A stretch of 64,000 nt of DNA from NCBI GenBank assembly GCA_020426325.1, contig JAGQQG010000001.1, positions 62,001-126,000 of the forward strand, written 5' to 3'. The position numbers were made by a program, and so were the translations under genes. Of the stretch, positions 27,451 to 37,634 are shown one piece after another (positions within the stretch are counted from its first letter, which is position 1; every line of letters starts with the position of its first letter). The DNA is from Planctomycetaceae bacterium (lineage in GTDB: Bacteria > Planctomycetota > Planctomycetia > Planctomycetales > Planctomycetaceae). Below the pieces are notes generated by a model that made no database searches, was not told the DNA's origin, and saw nothing but the letters and a program-made list of their open reading frames with translations.

Positions 27451-27601
27451 ACTCCCCGCACGAAACTTGCGTGGTCGACCGATTCCGCTCGTTTTTCATA
27501 GCATGGCCTCGTCGCAAAAACGCGACGTTTTCCAGTGAATAACCAGAGTTCCTGCCGAACGGTTGTCGATCATGACACCGGGAGATAAAAGGGACACAGT
27601 C

Positions 27602-27660
27602 GTCAGTTTTCAGTGATCGGTTTGGAGTCGCTGTTTGTTCGCTGACAACTGTTAACTGAA
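27602..27660. repeat. 7-nt repeat, short inverted pair upstream of mdh
   Basis: GTCAGTT, TTCAGTG, ATCGGTT run from 27602 to 27622. After about 17 nt the reverse-complement type follows: CGCTGAC, AACTGTT, AACTGAA (27640-27660). It is the same layout as at 4386-4448, more decayed, and ends 22 nt before the mdh ATG. The rest of the 27451-27682 gap shows no gene. Confidence 0.65.
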
Positions 27661-27682
27661 CACAACCGCGGAGGAATCAACC

Positions 27683-28672
27683 ATGCCCGCCCCCATTCAT
27701 GTCGCAGTCACAGGAGCCGCTGGAAACATTGGATACGCACTCGTGTTCCGCCTGGCGAGCGGTGAAGTTTTCGGTCCGGATCAGCCGGTCGTCCTGCATC
27801 TGGTTGAGATTCCGCCCGTGCTGAAGGCTTTGGACGGTGTCGAGATGGAACTCCATGACTGTGCGTTCCCGACACTTGCCGGAGTGGTGAAGGCGGACAG
27901 CGATCATCTGGAAGATGGCTTTGCCGACTGCAACTGGGTGCTTTGCGTGGGAAGTATTCCCCGTGGCAAGGGAATGGAACGGGGCGACTTGATTCGAGTC
28001 AATGGCCCGATCTTCACGAACACCGGAAAGGCGATCAACAACGCGGCAGCCAAGGATGTGCGTGTGCTCGTCGTGGGGAACCCGTGTAACACGAACTGCC
28101 TCATCGCGATGAATAACGCTCCAGACGTGCCCCGTGACCGCTGGTACGCGATGACGATGCTCGACCAGAACCGGGCGCAGTCACAACTCGCTCAGAAGAC
28201 AGGTCAGCCCGTCTCTGCAGTCAAAAACCTTGCAATTTGGGGCAACCACTCAGCGACACAGTTCCCGGACGTCTATCACGCGACCATCGGTGGGCAGGCA
28301 GCACCGGACGTCATTGGTGACGAGGCCTGGATTCAGGGAGACTTTCTGACGACCGTCCAGAAGCGGGGAGCTGCTGTGATCGAAGCCAGAGGCGCTTCGA
28401 GTGCCGCTTCAGCCGCGAATGCGGCCATCGATACGGTCAAGGCGGTTCGAGCCAAAACGGCATCCGGTGACTGCTTCAGTGCTGCGGTGTGCAGTGATGG
28501 TAGCTATGGCGTGGACGAAGGTCTGATCTTCGGCTATCCCCTCACCAGCGACGGCCAGTCCTGGTCAATCCAGCAAGGCCTCGAACATGGCGAGTTCGCT
28601 CAAGAGAAGATCAACAAGACCCTCGCAGAACTCCGTGAGGAACGTGATACGGTGAAGGATCTTTTGTCATGA
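27683..28672 (+). CDS. mdh: NAD-dependent malate dehydrogenase
   Basis: The type-2 (LDH-like cytosolic) MDH pattern is present: [21 protein letters not shown] with NAD-binding glycine loop, [37 protein letters not shown], and the active-site region [13 protein letters not shown] ... [13 protein letters not shown] containing the catalytic His. Length of 329 residues is normal. GGAGG lies 8-9 nt before the ATG. It acts in the TCA cycle. It overlaps the next small gene by 4 nt. Confidence 0.96.
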   Translation: MPAPIHVAVTGAAGNIGYALVFRLASGEVFGPDQPVVLHLVEIPPVLKALDGVEMELHDCAFPTLAGVVKADSDHLEDGFADCNWVLCVGSIPRGKGMERGDLIRVNGPIFTNTGKAINNAAAKDVRVLVVGNPCNTNCLIAMNNAPDVPRDRWYAMTMLDQNRAQSQLAQKTGQPVSAVKNLAIWGNHSATQFPDVYHATIGGQAAPDVIGDEAWIQGDFLTTVQKRGAAVIEARGASSAASAANAAIDTVKAVRAKTASGDCFSAAVCSDGSYGVDEGLIFGYPLTSDGQSWSIQQGLEHGEFAQEKINKTLAELREERDTVKDLLS

Positions 28673-28929
28673 CCGTAACTCCCGATCAGGCACGGCTCCA
28701 GGAACCAGCGATTTCAGCAGAGGATGCAAAACTTTGGCGGGATCGCTGGCGACAGGCCGCCGAGATGGATCAGCAGCTTCGGGCCGAGCGGATACAGTCC
28801 ATCGACTGGAAGCGTGACTGGCCTTGGATCAGTGGGTTACTCAATCTTGGGGTCCAATTCTCGCAGCCGCGTCTGCCAGTGAGCCTGATTGTATACCGCC
28901 GCCGACTGGTCGAGTGGCAATCGCGATGA
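28669..28929 (+). CDS. Small hypothetical protein coupled to mdh
   Basis: An 86-residue, Trp/Arg-rich, probably helical protein ([20 protein letters not shown]). I do not recognise the family. The ATGA overlap with mdh suggests it is translated with it. The frame may be truncated: another frame stays open across 28824-29111, and a REP-like repeat lies at 29061-29081, so a degraded 3' end is possible. Confidence 0.5.
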   Translation: MTVTPDQARLQEPAISAEDAKLWRDRWRQAAEMDQQLRAERIQSIDWKRDWPWISGLLNLGVQFSQPRLPVSLIVYRRRLVEWQSR

Positions 28930-29060
28930 TTCCCCTGATCGCGTCAGTATCAGTCTACGAACCTCAGGTTGACCGACATTTTGGGAAACCGATCCCCAGT
29001 GGTTCGAGACTTCCGCTGATCCCGGATTCTCTCAGACGTGAATTCCACGCTTTCGGCTCA

Positions 29061-29081
29061 GCAGGAGCTTCGCCCTCCCAG
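29061..29081 (+). repeat. REP-like 21-bp dispersed repeat, copy 1
   Basis: AGCAGGAGCTTCGCCCTCCC followed by A; it matches the reverse complement of 56717-56737 in 19 of 21 bases. It lies between the mdh-associated small ORF and bioA. Confidence 0.55.
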
Positions 29082-29128
29082 AGGCAGAGATGCTTCAGAA
29101 TGAACAAATGATTTGAGGGGCCCACCAG

Positions 29129-30496
29129 ATGACTGAATCGTCAACATTGCGTCTCTGGGACAACGAGCACGTCTGGCATCCGTTTGCGCCGATGTCGGCG
29201 TATCGGGAGGAGAGTGCGCCGATCATTGAGCGGGCGGAGGCGTTTCACCTCATTGATGTTGAGGGACGGAGGTATCTTGACGGCATCTCGTCTCTCTGGT
29301 GCAACGTACATGGTCATCGCGTGCAGGAGATTGACGCAGCGTTGCGGGAGCAGTTGAACCGGGTGGGGCATACGACGCTGCTGGGTCTATCCTCGGTGCC
29401 GTCGATCGAACTGGCGAAACGACTGGTGGACATCACTCCCGATGGGCTGGCGAAGGTCTTCTATTCAGACAGTGGAGCGACTTCCGTTGAGGCCGCGCTG
29501 AAGATGGCCTATCAGTTCCACCGGCAGAAGCTGGGAGGGCCAGAGGAGCGTGATCTGTTTGCAACGGTCAGCGGTGCTTATCACGGCGACACGATCGGCT
29601 CGGTCAGTGTCGGCAGTATTGAACTGTTTCATCGGGTGTATGGCAAGCTGCTGTTTGAGACGGTGAGTGTTCCCTCCCCCATCGGGTTCCGGTTTCCGGA
29701 CGGCATGAGTGAAAGCGAGTATCACTCACACTGTTTCGCGGAGGCTGAGCGGGTGATCGTCAAGCACGCTGATCGGTTGGCCGCTTTCGTGATCGAACCG
29801 CTCGTCCAGGGGGCAGCGGGGATTCTGGTGCACCCTCCCGGATACCTGCGGCACGTTCGAGGGTTAACATCTAAGCATGGGGTTCCCCTGATCGCCGATG
29901 AAGTGGCCGTCGGATTCGGACGTACGGGGACAATGTTTGCGTGTGAACAGGAAGCGGTACAGCCGGACATTCTCTGTCTGGGGAAGGGGATCACCGGCGG
30001 ATATCTCCCGCTGGCAGCGACGCTCGTGACGGATGAAATCTTCGATGCGTTTCTCGGCGATCCGAGTGAAGGACGGACGTTCTTTCATGGGCATACTTAC
30101 ACCGGCAATCCCCTCGGCTGTGCCGCTGCGATTGCCTCGCTCGACCTGTTCAAACAGAACGATGTCCTCACGAACGTGTCGACGATTGCTGGTGTCCTGA
30201 AGCAGCGTCTGGATGGTCTGGCGACTCATCCTCATGTGGGGCAGGTTCGACAGAAGGGGGTCATGGTCGGAATTGAACTCGTACGCGATCGTGGAACGGG
30301 CGAGCCGTATGATCCGACCCTGCGGATGGGGCATCAAGTCACGCTGGCTGCGAGGAAACGCAACGTGATCCTGCGCCCCCTTGGAGATGTCGTGGTTCTG
30401 ATGCCGGCTCCTGCAATGTCTCAAGACCTCGTTGAGGAACTTTGTGACGTTGCATTGGCAGCAATCGACGAGGTTACTGCTTTTCGCGGGACGTGA
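29129..30496 (+). CDS. bioA: Adenosylmethionine-8-amino-7-oxononanoate aminotransferase
   Basis: A class III PLP aminotransferase of biotin synthesis (converts KAPA to DAPA with S-adenosylmethionine as amino donor). Diagnostic stretches: [10 protein letters not shown] near the N-terminus, [65 protein letters not shown] and [15 protein letters not shown] carrying the Schiff-base lysine. Length of 455 residues is normal. No other bio genes are adjacent; a hairpin at 30519-30548 probably ends the transcript. Confidence 0.95.
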   Translation: MTESSTLRLWDNEHVWHPFAPMSAYREESAPIIERAEAFHLIDVEGRRYLDGISSLWCNVHGHRVQEIDAALREQLNRVGHTTLLGLSSVPSIELAKRLVDITPDGLAKVFYSDSGATSVEAALKMAYQFHRQKLGGPEERDLFATVSGAYHGDTIGSVSVGSIELFHRVYGKLLFETVSVPSPIGFRFPDGMSESEYHSHCFAEAERVIVKHADRLAAFVIEPLVQGAAGILVHPPGYLRHVRGLTSKHGVPLIADEVAVGFGRTGTMFACEQEAVQPDILCLGKGITGGYLPLAATLVTDEIFDAFLGDPSEGRTFFHGHTYTGNPLGCAAAIASLDLFKQNDVLTNVSTIAGVLKQRLDGLATHPHVGQVRQKGVMVGIELVRDRGTGEPYDPTLRMGHQVTLAARKRNVILRPLGDVVVLMPAPAMSQDLVEELCDVALAAIDEVTAFRGT

Positions 30497-30518
30497 TGCT
30501 TGTCCTCCTGAAATGAAC

Positions 30519-30548
30519 GAGGCCCACTGGTGTCAACCAATGGGCCTC
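30519..30548 (+). terminator. Hairpin after bioA
   Basis: 12-bp stem GAGGCCCACTGG / CCAATGGGCCTC with one mismatch and 6-nt loop, 22 nt after the bioA stop. There is no T run, so it may be an mRNA-end hairpin rather than a classical intrinsic terminator. Confidence 0.5.
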
Positions 30549-31018
30549 AGCCGTGTTACGGGGTGAAATGAATTCAGGCCGGCGAAGGATCGAATTCCCG
30601 GAACAACACGGAATGAACGGAATAAAACATCTGTCAACCTAAGGTAGCAACTGAGGTGCCGAAACGTCCAACCATTTCGCCGTTTTTTTGAGCTGTTTTC
30701 GATTGTTTGAATTGCCCCGTAATTCCCGCAAATCCTTCCCGCTGGTGATGATCCGACTGGCGTTGTGCGGAATGCAGAGAATGAAACAGACCTGCTTTGC
30801 CCTGAAACAGCCTGTGTCATGACGATGCAGGAAGGTGATGCACATCCATTCCGTGGAATACTCCCTGTTTCCGAGGCTGTCGATTGTGCGAGATGATTTC
30901 TGAAGAAAAATCAGGGAGCACCGGCTGCGATTCTCTGGAGAAAATGTCGAGCGACAGGTGGCTTTGGAGGAATGAATGACGACTCTCCGATCGCGAAGCG
31001 GAAGAGTATCGGCGGAAA
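30549..31018. other. No confident gene
   Basis: Short open frames exist on both strands, but none has a recognisable family. A 22-codon ORF (ATG 30972 to stop 31040) lies very close behind GGAGG at 30966-30970; I do not call it a gene. Confidence 0.5.
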
Positions 31019-31035
31019 TGGCACGCTGAGTGCAT
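31019..31035 (+). promoter_or_regulatory. Candidate sigma-54 promoter
   Basis: TGGCACGCTGAGTGCAT fits the -24/-12 consensus TGGCACG-N4-TTGCA with one mismatch; GG (31020-31021) and GC (31032-31033) are separated by exactly 10 nt. It lies about 250 nt before a sigma-54 activator gene. Confidence 0.55.
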
Positions 31036-31044
31036 GGTGAGTAA

Positions 31045-31132
31045 CTGCTGCACGAGCAAGGATTGGCCCGCACTTGCTCAACGGCCATGGAAAGCGTCTT
31101 CTGGACTTGTCCGGAAGACGCTTTTCCTTTTT
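31045..31132 (+). ncRNA. Candidate small RNA of about 85-90 nt
   Basis: Between the sigma-54-type promoter and a strong terminator there is no open frame of note but two hairpins: GAGCAAG (31054-31060) pairs perfectly with CTTGCTC (31073-31079), and the terminator stem follows. The 5' end is estimated from promoter spacing (near 31044-31047). The target is unknown. The alternative is that this is the leader of the regulator mRNA with an internal terminator. Confidence 0.45.
31091..31132 (+). terminator. Strong Rho-independent terminator or attenuator
   Basis: Perfect 11-bp stem AAAGCGTCTTC (31091-31101) with GAAGACGCTTT (31114-31124), then TCCTTTTT. It points in the plus direction and stands 150-160 nt upstream of the regulator gene. 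Confidence 0.8.
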
Positions 31133-31285
31133 GCTATGATGAGGGATGCTGATACTCTCAAGAAGCATGCCGCCACTGACAGCCAGGGAACATGGTCATC
31201 ATGCACTCATGGCTGATTGCGAACTCCCCAAGTGAAATCCTTTCGAGAAGAGCTGAGTGCAGCTCTGAGCGACGAGCCCACAAGT

Positions 31286-33346
31286 ATGGAACAGTCCGGG
31301 GTTAATCAGTCGAAGTTGCCTGCCGATGCGACCAACTTTCTCGTGATTCGTCGGGGATCAGCGCGGCGAAGTGTGATCCCTTTGTCACCGGGAGAAATCC
31401 TGACGATTGGTCGCGCGAACTCCAATCGGGTTGTCATCCCTGACGCCAAGTGCAGTCGTCAGCACTGCGAGGTCTTCTCAAGCGGTGGTCGCTGGTTGGT
31501 GCGCGACCTCGGGAGTCGAAACGGCGTTCTGGTGGATGGCGAGAGGATCGACGGAGAAGTCGCTCTGAAACATGGGGATCTGCTCACAATCGGTGCGTGC
31601 GAAGCAGAGTTTACCAACACAGCTCCTGAAGGCTCCATCTATGTTGGCGGCTCGATCGACGTGGGACAGGGGGCGACGTTTGACATTATCGAACGAAAAT
31701 CAGGGACTCGATACGACAAGCCTCCGGCCACAGATACGTCAACTCGCACGAAGCCCGGACTGAATGAGTTGTACCTGCTCGCTCGTTCGATGGCAGAAGC
31801 TGCCTCGACGGTGAGCTTGGCTGAGCGAGCCCTCGAAGGCATCTTTGCCAGTTCCAGTGCATCGCTGGGGGCCGTCTTGCTCGTCACAAGTGAGGGCGAA
31901 AAAGTCGGTGCAGACGACCTTGAATACGTCGCGACCATGTCCCGCAAGGCGGGTGAAACCCCGTCTGCGTCGCGATACCTCTCAGAGATCGTACTCGAGG
32001 ATCACGAAGCACTCCTGGCGAGGGATTTGTCGAAGAATGAGTCGCTTGCCTTACGTGACAGTTTGAGCTTAATCAGTGCCGACAGTGCCATTTGTGCCCC
32101 GATTCGGCATCAGGGTCGAGTCCTCGGGCTCATCCACTTGTACGCTGTCAAAGAAGGGAGATCACTCGAAACCGACGATCTGGAATTTGCTCTCGCGGTC
32201 GCTGATCAATTTGGGGTTGCACTGGAAAATGTGAAGCGTCGAGAGGCCTTACAGCAGGGGTTGTCGAAGGCTGAGCTGTTGGCGAATGATCTCCGGCAGC
32301 AGTTGGAAGTTGAGACTGAGTTGGTGGGAAACAGTTCTCAGATGAACGACCTGCGGAGCAAGGTCGGACGGATCGCACCGACGGATGCAACGGTCCTGAT
32401 TCGCGGCGAAAGTGGTGTCGGTAAGGAACTCGTGGCCAGGGCTGTTCATTTCAACAGTCATCGCCGGGACCAGGCGTTTGTCTGTGTCAACTGTGCTGCA
32501 CTCTCGGAGAGTTTGCTGGAGAGCGAACTGTTCGGACACGAGAAAGGTTCGTTCACAGGGGCTGTCGGTCAGAAGGTGGGAAAGTTCGAGCAGGCCGATA
32601 GGGGCACGTTGTTTCTGGATGAAGTGGGCGAAATGAGTCCAGAGGTGCAGTCTAAATTCCTTCGCGTGCTGGAGGGGCACCCCTACGAACGAGTGGGCGG
32701 GAGCAAACCAATTCAAGTCGACGTGCGGGTGGTGACAGCAACGAATCGGAACTTGGAGGCAGCCGTCAAAGAGGGCAAATTCCGTCAAGACCTGTATTTT
32801 CGACTCCAGGTACTCGAACTCTTTGTTCCCCCACTGCGGAAACATCCGGATGACATCCCGGTGATTTCCAGTCATTTCCTTGAAAGGACGGCTGCCCGCT
32901 CCCGCATCAAATGCACGGGTTTTACGAATGAGGCCGTGGAAGTGCTCCGTGAGTACCATTGGCCTGGCAATGTGCGTGAGTTGAAGAACGTCATCGAACG
33001 TTCTGCCATTCTAAGCGACAACGAATTGCTGACTGCTGACGATATCCGGTTGCAAAACTTTGAACGGCCGACACCGTTGGCCGATCATCAGCTGTTTGCC
33101 GGATTGGATGACCGGGTGGAGCAGATGCCGTCCAAACCGCTGGCTCCGAGTTCTGATGACACACAGGGAATCTGGAAGAAAGTCATCAACCAGGAGTTGA
33201 GCCTGGATCAGCTTGAGAACCAGTACATCACCGCGACACTTGATCGCTTGGGATGGAATAAGTCCGCGGCAGCCCGTCAGCTGGGAATTGAGCGAACGAC
33301 ACTGGACCGCAAGCTCAAGAAATACGGGATCACGAAACCCGACTGA
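31286..33346 (+). CDS. Sigma-54-dependent transcriptional activator with FHA and GAF domains
   Basis: Order: FHA domain ([41 protein letters not shown]; about residues 18-105), GAF-like sensor (about 160-330), AAA+ core with [15 protein letters not shown] (about 373), [25 protein letters not shown] and [10 protein letters not shown], and a Fis-type helix-turn-helix ([19 protein letters not shown]). The sigma-54 contact loop is GSFTGA instead of GAFTGA. FHA suggests input from Ser/Thr phosphorylation. ATG 31286 is chosen; a TTG at 31217 would add 23 residues. Possible targets include the sigma-54-type promoter upstream. Confidence 0.92.
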   Translation: MEQSGVNQSKLPADATNFLVIRRGSARRSVIPLSPGEILTIGRANSNRVVIPDAKCSRQHCEVFSSGGRWLVRDLGSRNGVLVDGERIDGEVALKHGDLLTIGACEAEFTNTAPEGSIYVGGSIDVGQGATFDIIERKSGTRYDKPPATDTSTRTKPGLNELYLLARSMAEAASTVSLAERALEGIFASSSASLGAVLLVTSEGEKVGADDLEYVATMSRKAGETPSASRYLSEIVLEDHEALLARDLSKNESLALRDSLSLISADSAICAPIRHQGRVLGLIHLYAVKEGRSLETDDLEFALAVADQFGVALENVKRREALQQGLSKAELLANDLRQQLEVETELVGNSSQMNDLRSKVGRIAPTDATVLIRGESGVGKELVARAVHFNSHRRDQAFVCVNCAALSESLLESELFGHEKGSFTGAVGQKVGKFEQADRGTLFLDEVGEMSPEVQSKFLRVLEGHPYERVGGSKPIQVDVRVVTATNRNLEAAVKEGKFRQDLYFRLQVLELFVPPLRKHPDDIPVISSHFLERTAARSRIKCTGFTNEAVEVLREYHWPGNVRELKNVIERSAILSDNELLTADDIRLQNFERPTPLADHQLFAGLDDRVEQMPSKPLAPSSDDTQGIWKKVINQELSLDQLENQYITATLDRLGWNKSAAARQLGIERTTLDRKLKKYGITKPD

Positions 33347-33365
33347 CTTCTCAGCATCATCAATG

Positions 33366-33401
33366 AAAAAACCGGCCTGCATGATAGCTCATGCAGGCCG
33401 G
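33366..33401 (-). terminator. Terminator between convergent genes
   Basis: Perfect 13-bp stem (33372-33384 with 33389-33401, beginning CCGGCCTGCATGA) and 4-nt loop. On the minus strand it is followed by six T (33371-33366), so it ends the export-lipoprotein transcript; the stem may also slow transcription from the regulator gene. Confidence 0.85.
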
Positions 33402-33428
33402 CTCTGGGTCATGCGGTCATGGCAGCGA

Positions 33429-34745
33429 TCAGAATCCGTTGCCTCGGAATCCGTTGAACAGGAAGTTGAACTGGATCAGGCCGAGTGCCGTGTTGACAGT
33501 TTCCTCGATGCACTTGTATTTCAGGATGACCACGTCTTCGGGCTGAATCAGAATACGTTGACGTGGGTCGGAGTAAACTCGCTTCAGGTCGACACGGATG
33601 GGAAGCTGGCTGCCATCGCACAGTTTGCGGATGACGATTGCGTCGGTTGGCGGCAGCGGTCCACTTCCTCCGCTCGTCCCCCCTGATCCCCGTCTGCTGT
33701 TCAAGGCAGATTGCGAGAGCACGGCTCCTGATGATCCGACCGGGCCACCTGCGATGGCAATCGCTCCCATGATGTCGAGGTCGTAGTCACGTGGGAGTTC
33801 ATGTTCACCCCCGCTCAGGACACCACCCGTGTAGAATTTTTCACGATCGCGGGATTCGATCATCACGATGTCGCCCGAGTTGAGAATGATGTCTTGCTCA
33901 ACGAATTCCGGCACATTCTCCGGATAGAATCGCAGCGGGATACGAGTCATGTTCGGAGGGTCGGGAATCGGCGGAGGACAGGTGCAAGGCTGACGGAGTC
34001 CCTGCAACCGGGCCACGGTCTTGTCCCATTCCTTGCCGTCCACACCTTCACCTCGCACGATGAGGACTTCATTCTTCGCGTCCAGACCAGGAAGGCCGCC
34101 GGTCTCATTGAGTGCATGCATCAGGTCGTTCTCGCCTGCGGGGAGGTCGAGAACAAAGCCTGCACCTCGTTTGATGACTTCGTCCTCGCGACCTCGCACT
34201 GAACTGCTGGCTCCTGCCTCTTCGCGGACCACGAGCACCCGGTACGTTCGCCGTTTGATCAGCGTTACGATGATCGAGTCCTTGCCCTCGGGCAGCAGTC
34301 GTTTGTCGATCGTATAGGCCTTGCGGATTAACTCGGTGGCCTGTGCAAGAGTGAGTCCCTCGACGTCCAGCGGAGGCACAAGCGGCAGTGAGATCGTTCC
34401 ATCTTCACGGATGGGAACCGGGAATCCGATGGACGGAGCCTGTTCGCCGTCCTCTGGAAAGTGCACGGGCGGGGCTTCCTCAGCATTGCCGAGAATCGTC
34501 TCGATGTAAATACCGAGGATGTCATTCGCTCCCAGTTGATACACGTCGCGGGGTCGCTGGCGGAGGCGGGAGAGAGAGATCTCCTGCATGTCCTCACGAG
34601 GACGGCCCAGGACAGAGTTCGGCACACGCTCCACTGGGATGGCGGGAATGTAACCGAACAGTGATGTACTGCTGCATCCACTGCCGGCCAACAAGAGTAA
34701 GCTGGCCACACCGTAGACGGTCGATTTGATTGGGTTGCGGGTCAT
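33429..34745 (-). CDS. Wza-like polysaccharide export lipoprotein
   Basis: The lipoprotein signal ends in the lipobox LLAGSGC (about residues 18-24). Then follow the Poly_export domain (YQLGANDILGIYIE, IREDGTISLPLVPPLDVEGLTLAQATELI) and SLBB-like repeats with ALNETGGLPGLD and ILIQPEDVVILKYK. This is the outer-membrane export channel class used for capsule or exopolysaccharide. It has long inserted loops, including a Cys/Pro-rich CTCPPPIPDPP segment and a Gly/Ser-rich stretch near the end. No glycosyltransferase or Wzc-like genes are adjacent; the next gene upstream on the same strand is another lipoprotein. Confidence 0.88.
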   Translation of the reverse strand: MTRNPIKSTVYGVASLLLLAGSGCSSTSLFGYIPAIPVERVPNSVLGRPREDMQEISLSRLRQRPRDVYQLGANDILGIYIETILGNAEEAPPVHFPEDGEQAPSIGFPVPIREDGTISLPLVPPLDVEGLTLAQATELIRKAYTIDKRLLPEGKDSIIVTLIKRRTYRVLVVREEAGASSSVRGREDEVIKRGAGFVLDLPAGENDLMHALNETGGLPGLDAKNEVLIVRGEGVDGKEWDKTVARLQGLRQPCTCPPPIPDPPNMTRIPLRFYPENVPEFVEQDIILNSGDIVMIESRDREKFYTGGVLSGGEHELPRDYDLDIMGAIAIAGGPVGSSGAVLSQSALNSRRGSGGTSGGSGPLPPTDAIVIRKLCDGSQLPIRVDLKRVYSDPRQRILIQPEDVVILKYKCIEETVNTALGLIQFNFLFNGFRGNGF

Positions 34746-34863
34746 CCGTCTGAACTCCAGTTTCAGGCTCTTTCGATGCCGGTCGGAACCGTCCGGTCAG
34801 CGATAACGTCAGATGTGAACGAGGGACGATGGATCTTGTTTCGTATTCGACTGCGGGATCAGG

Positions 34864-35589
34864 TCAGAACACGGGTGCGTGATAGGCCTCTGCCGCACGA
34901 GGAGCTGACGGCATCTCTGGTTGTCGCCAGACCTCCAGGGGAAGTCCCGTCTCCATGGGCGCCTCAGGGACAAGTTCCTCACCCTCGTCGATGGGATTCG
35001 GATCGTCGAAACCACTTTCAGGGGGTGGTGCCAACGGCAGATCATTCAGTGTTGGCTCCGGATCGTAATCGCCATCACCATAGGGGTCGTTGTAATTCCC
35101 GTAGGGGTTATTGGCCTGAGGCGGACGGTAGCCTTTGAGGGCTGTCCCGAATTCGCCTGTGCCACCACCACCACCTGAGCCAGATCCAGTCGAGCAACCA
35201 AACATGGAGACATGACATTGTCCACCACACCCGTCGCAGCTGGCAGCCAGGGCACCGTGGGCAAAGCCATCGGACCAGGCCATGGCCTTCGCCTGTCCTT
35301 CACAGTTGAGGTAGCAACTGGACCAGTAACGTCGTGGCGGAACCGCAGGCGTGCAGCCTGTGTCGTTCCCCATGCACACGTCCATATAGCCTGCTCGAAA
35401 TCCCTCACCGAAGTTGTAAGGGTGCGAAACACAGCCATACAGGTCGCGAGTGTCCATCCAGGCCATCTTGGCGCGATGCTTACACTTGATGCTGTAAGCA
35501 GTGCTGTCAACGTAGTCAAATAGGTGACCACAACCTGTCGTGGTCGAAACCAGTAACAGCATGCCTAACCAATGCGTCATCCTGACCAT
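34864..35589 (-). CDS. Cys-rich planctomycete lipoprotein of unknown function
   Basis: A lipoprotein-type signal (LGMLLLVSTTTGC) precedes a Cys-rich region of about 120 residues (motifs FGEGFRAGYMDVCMGNDTGC, PPRRYWSSCYLNCEGQAKAM and CDGCGGQCH), then a Gly run and a Pro/Glu/Asp-rich tail. From memory, the FRAGY...G..GC.P..PPR.YW pattern recurs in planctomycete hypothetical proteins; function is unknown. It is encoded just upstream of the export lipoprotein on the same strand, with 118 nt between, so a shared role at the outer membrane is possible. ATG 35580 is an alternative start. Confidence 0.7.
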   Translation of the reverse strand: MVRMTHWLGMLLLVSTTTGCGHLFDYVDSTAYSIKCKHRAKMAWMDTRDLYGCVSHPYNFGEGFRAGYMDVCMGNDTGCTPAVPPRRYWSSCYLNCEGQAKAMAWSDGFAHGALAASCDGCGGQCHVSMFGCSTGSGSGGGGGTGEFGTALKGYRPPQANNPYGNYNDPYGDGDYDPEPTLNDLPLAPPPESGFDDPNPIDEGEELVPEAPMETGLPLEVWRQPEMPSAPRAAEAYHAPVF

Positions 35590-36101
35590 GGGAGAGGTCT
35601 CTCTTGTAGAATCGTGAATCGGGTCGAGTCAGCGTCGATTGTTGATCAAGGGGCTTCAGTCGTAAGGTTAAGCCACACGCGTCTACTCTGCGGGGAGAGA
35701 CACGAGATTCCTGATCTGTAGGTTTTATCGATCGCAGCGATGATCCGATTGATCCCATTGCATCGGAGGAACGGGTTTTCCTGCTACGGTGGTCCGGATC
35801 CTTCGCGTTAGTCAAGCTGCGGTGACTCGGAAGAATACGCTCAGTTTAATGGCACGCTTGGGCAAGCAGGACCTACGCAAGCCCACATTGCGGAACTGAG
35901 TGAGTTCGAGCGTGTGGTTGCAAGTCACTCTTGAGAAAAGACTTATTGCCGCTGCCTGTGTAGATTTCCACCTGCCAAACGTCTGAACTTTTGGAGAGCT
36001 TCAGCCGTCCGCTAAGGGCCGTTTGAGAGAGAGAATTCGACAGATCGCTGGTGGGAGAGTGGCCACCGACGAGAGTATTTCGATCCGTCGACAGGATGGC
36101 G
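35590..36101. other. Gap without recognisable gene
   Basis: About 510 nt between the Cys-rich lipoprotein start and the end of the double-FHA gene. Only short shadow frames are present. A near sigma-54-like TGGCACG at 35853 has 9-nt instead of 10-nt GG-GC spacing and I do not call it. Confidence 0.6.
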
Positions 36102-37634
36102 TCAGTAGCCGAGCATTTCAATCAGCTTCTTCCCCCAGCCTCGACGGGTCTTGTCGAGTTCTGTTTCGACCGCTCGCATCCGTTCCCGAATCCATGCTTC
36201 ACGCTCTTCCGGATCAGAGCAATCGTAGGAGCCGTGACCTGGCTCGGGCAGGTGACTGAACTCCGTGTCTGCCATGTCGGGACCATCCCAGGGGGGTTGA
36301 TCCGACCATATCCCGCTGTTCGGGTCAGGCAACCCTAGCGAGTTCGGTTGTTGGGAACTCAGGCCGAGCAACTGATCGCGAAGCGCTGCGTGCTGTCGCT
36401 CGAGCGCGTCGATCCGGTCCTGATAAGTCATCGCCAGCGTATTGACGGTCTGCTTCATCGACTCCTGGGCATGCTGCAACGCCTGTTGTTGCATGACGCC
36501 TAGTTCTTTGATGATGTTCAGCACAAATTGCTCAGAGAGGCCCCCGACTCCACCGCCTGATCCCGTCTGAGTGGGCATGCCTGATGTCAGATGTGCCAGC
36601 TGATTTAATGCACTGAGATTCGTTTCTGCCGGCGACGCACTCGAAGAGGAATTGCTCAGAGAGTCACTGGTTGCAGCGGAATTGACGATGCCCGAATTCG
36701 GACGAGTTGGATCGGGCGATCGTTCATCAGAGGTAACTGAGAATTGAGTAGACGCGCCGTCATCTTCTTCGTCGCCGCAGTGCACAGAGACCAGGAATCT
36801 TCCAACCTGAAACTCATCGCCCGAGTTCAGCGGAGCGAGTGGTTCGATATGGCCGTTGATAATCGTTCCGTCGTCAGAAAGCAGATCAACGAGCCAGAGC
36901 CCGGATGGAGTTCTCACGATGCTGCAATGTGTCTTGGAGACCGACGGATGTGCCAAGTGAACCTTCGCAGCGTCGCCACTGCCAATCAGAGTGACATCGC
37001 GAGCGACTCGATATCGGCGAACATTTTGCCCCGCATTCAGAAAGTCCAGAAAACAGTTGAAATTCTCCTCAGAATCAGGGGTTGTCAGAAGATCGTCCCT
37101 GGAGAATTCGTCTTCCGCACGTTCGGCATCGAACAGTTGAGGCGCCGGCTCAAACGTCAGCGAATAGGGACCGATCGAAACCGATTCGTCCGTATTGACC
37201 CACCCTGCCTGAGAGGCTCCGTTTGGCCAATGCGTTCCCGTACGTGATCCCAGGTCAGCACAGTAGATGCGTTCGTTGATGATCTGGAAATAAGCATGTC
37301 GTCGGCTGACTTCTGTGTGGTTCAATTGCAGATCGCAATCTTCACCCTTACCGATGATCAAGCAAGGTCGGTTCCACAGAACGGGTTGAGGACGTGCCCC
37401 GGATTCGGACGAAGAAATCTTGACGATAAAGGCCGTCTTCTGACCGCAAGCCCTGCGGAACCGCGACAGCATCGATCGTGGGACATCTGGTTCACGGAGA
37501 TGCTTCAAGCTGGGTTTGACCGCAGGCGGCACAGGGGCTTCCGATGGGGGAATTGGATCGTCGGCGGTTTCTTCAGGACTGCGCAATGTGAACAGACGTC
37601 GTCGTCGGCTGGAATTATCAAATGCCGAATGCAT
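36102..37634 (-). CDS. Double-FHA-domain protein
   Basis: Two FHA domains are visible: the first at about residues 70-165 (CLIIGKGEDCDLQLNHTEVSRRHAYFQI, shown here in part: GKGEDCDLQL, VSRRHAYF, DLGSRTGTHW), the second at about 210-295 (LIGSGDAAKVHL, VSKTHCSIV, DLLSDDGTIING). A Ser-rich linker follows, then a helical segment rich in Gln (MQQQALQHAQESMKQTV), probably a coiled coil. FHA domains bind phosphothreonine, so this is a likely target or scaffold of the Ser/Thr kinases typical of the lineage. The C-terminus (MRAVETELDKTRRGWGKKLI) is basic and helical. Confidence 0.85.
   Translation of the reverse strand: MHSAFDNSSRRRRLFTLRSPEETADDPIPPSEAPVPPAVKPSLKHLREPDVPRSMLSRFRRACGQKTAFIVKISSSESGARPQPVLWNRPCLIIGKGEDCDLQLNHTEVSRRHAYFQIINERIYCADLGSRTGTHWPNGASQAGWVNTDESVSIGPYSLTFEPAPQLFDAERAEDEFSRDDLLTTPDSEENFNCFLDFLNAGQNVRRYRVARDVTLIGSGDAAKVHLAHPSVSKTHCSIVRTPSGLWLVDLLSDDGTIINGHIEPLAPLNSGDEFQVGRFLVSVHCGDEEDDGASTQFSVTSDERSPDPTRPNSGIVNSAATSDSLSNSSSSASPAETNLSALNQLAHLTSGMPTQTGSGGGVGGLSEQFVLNIIKELGVMQQQALQHAQESMKQTVNTLAMTYQDRIDALERQHAALRDQLLGLSSQQPNSLGLPDPNSGIWSDQPPWDGPDMADTEFSHLPEPGHGSYDCSDPEEREAWIRERMRAVETELDKTRRGWGKKLIEMLGY

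Noticed and set aside
30972-31040. 22-codon ORF close behind GGAGG upstream of the sRNA candidate
   Set aside because: Spacing to the ATG is only 1-2 nt, no family resemblance, and its 3' part overlaps the sigma-54 element.
35853-35870. TGGCACG followed by GGGCA, resembling a sigma-54 promoter
   Set aside because: GG and GC are separated by 9 nt instead of the strict 10, and the nearest plus-strand gene is far downstream.
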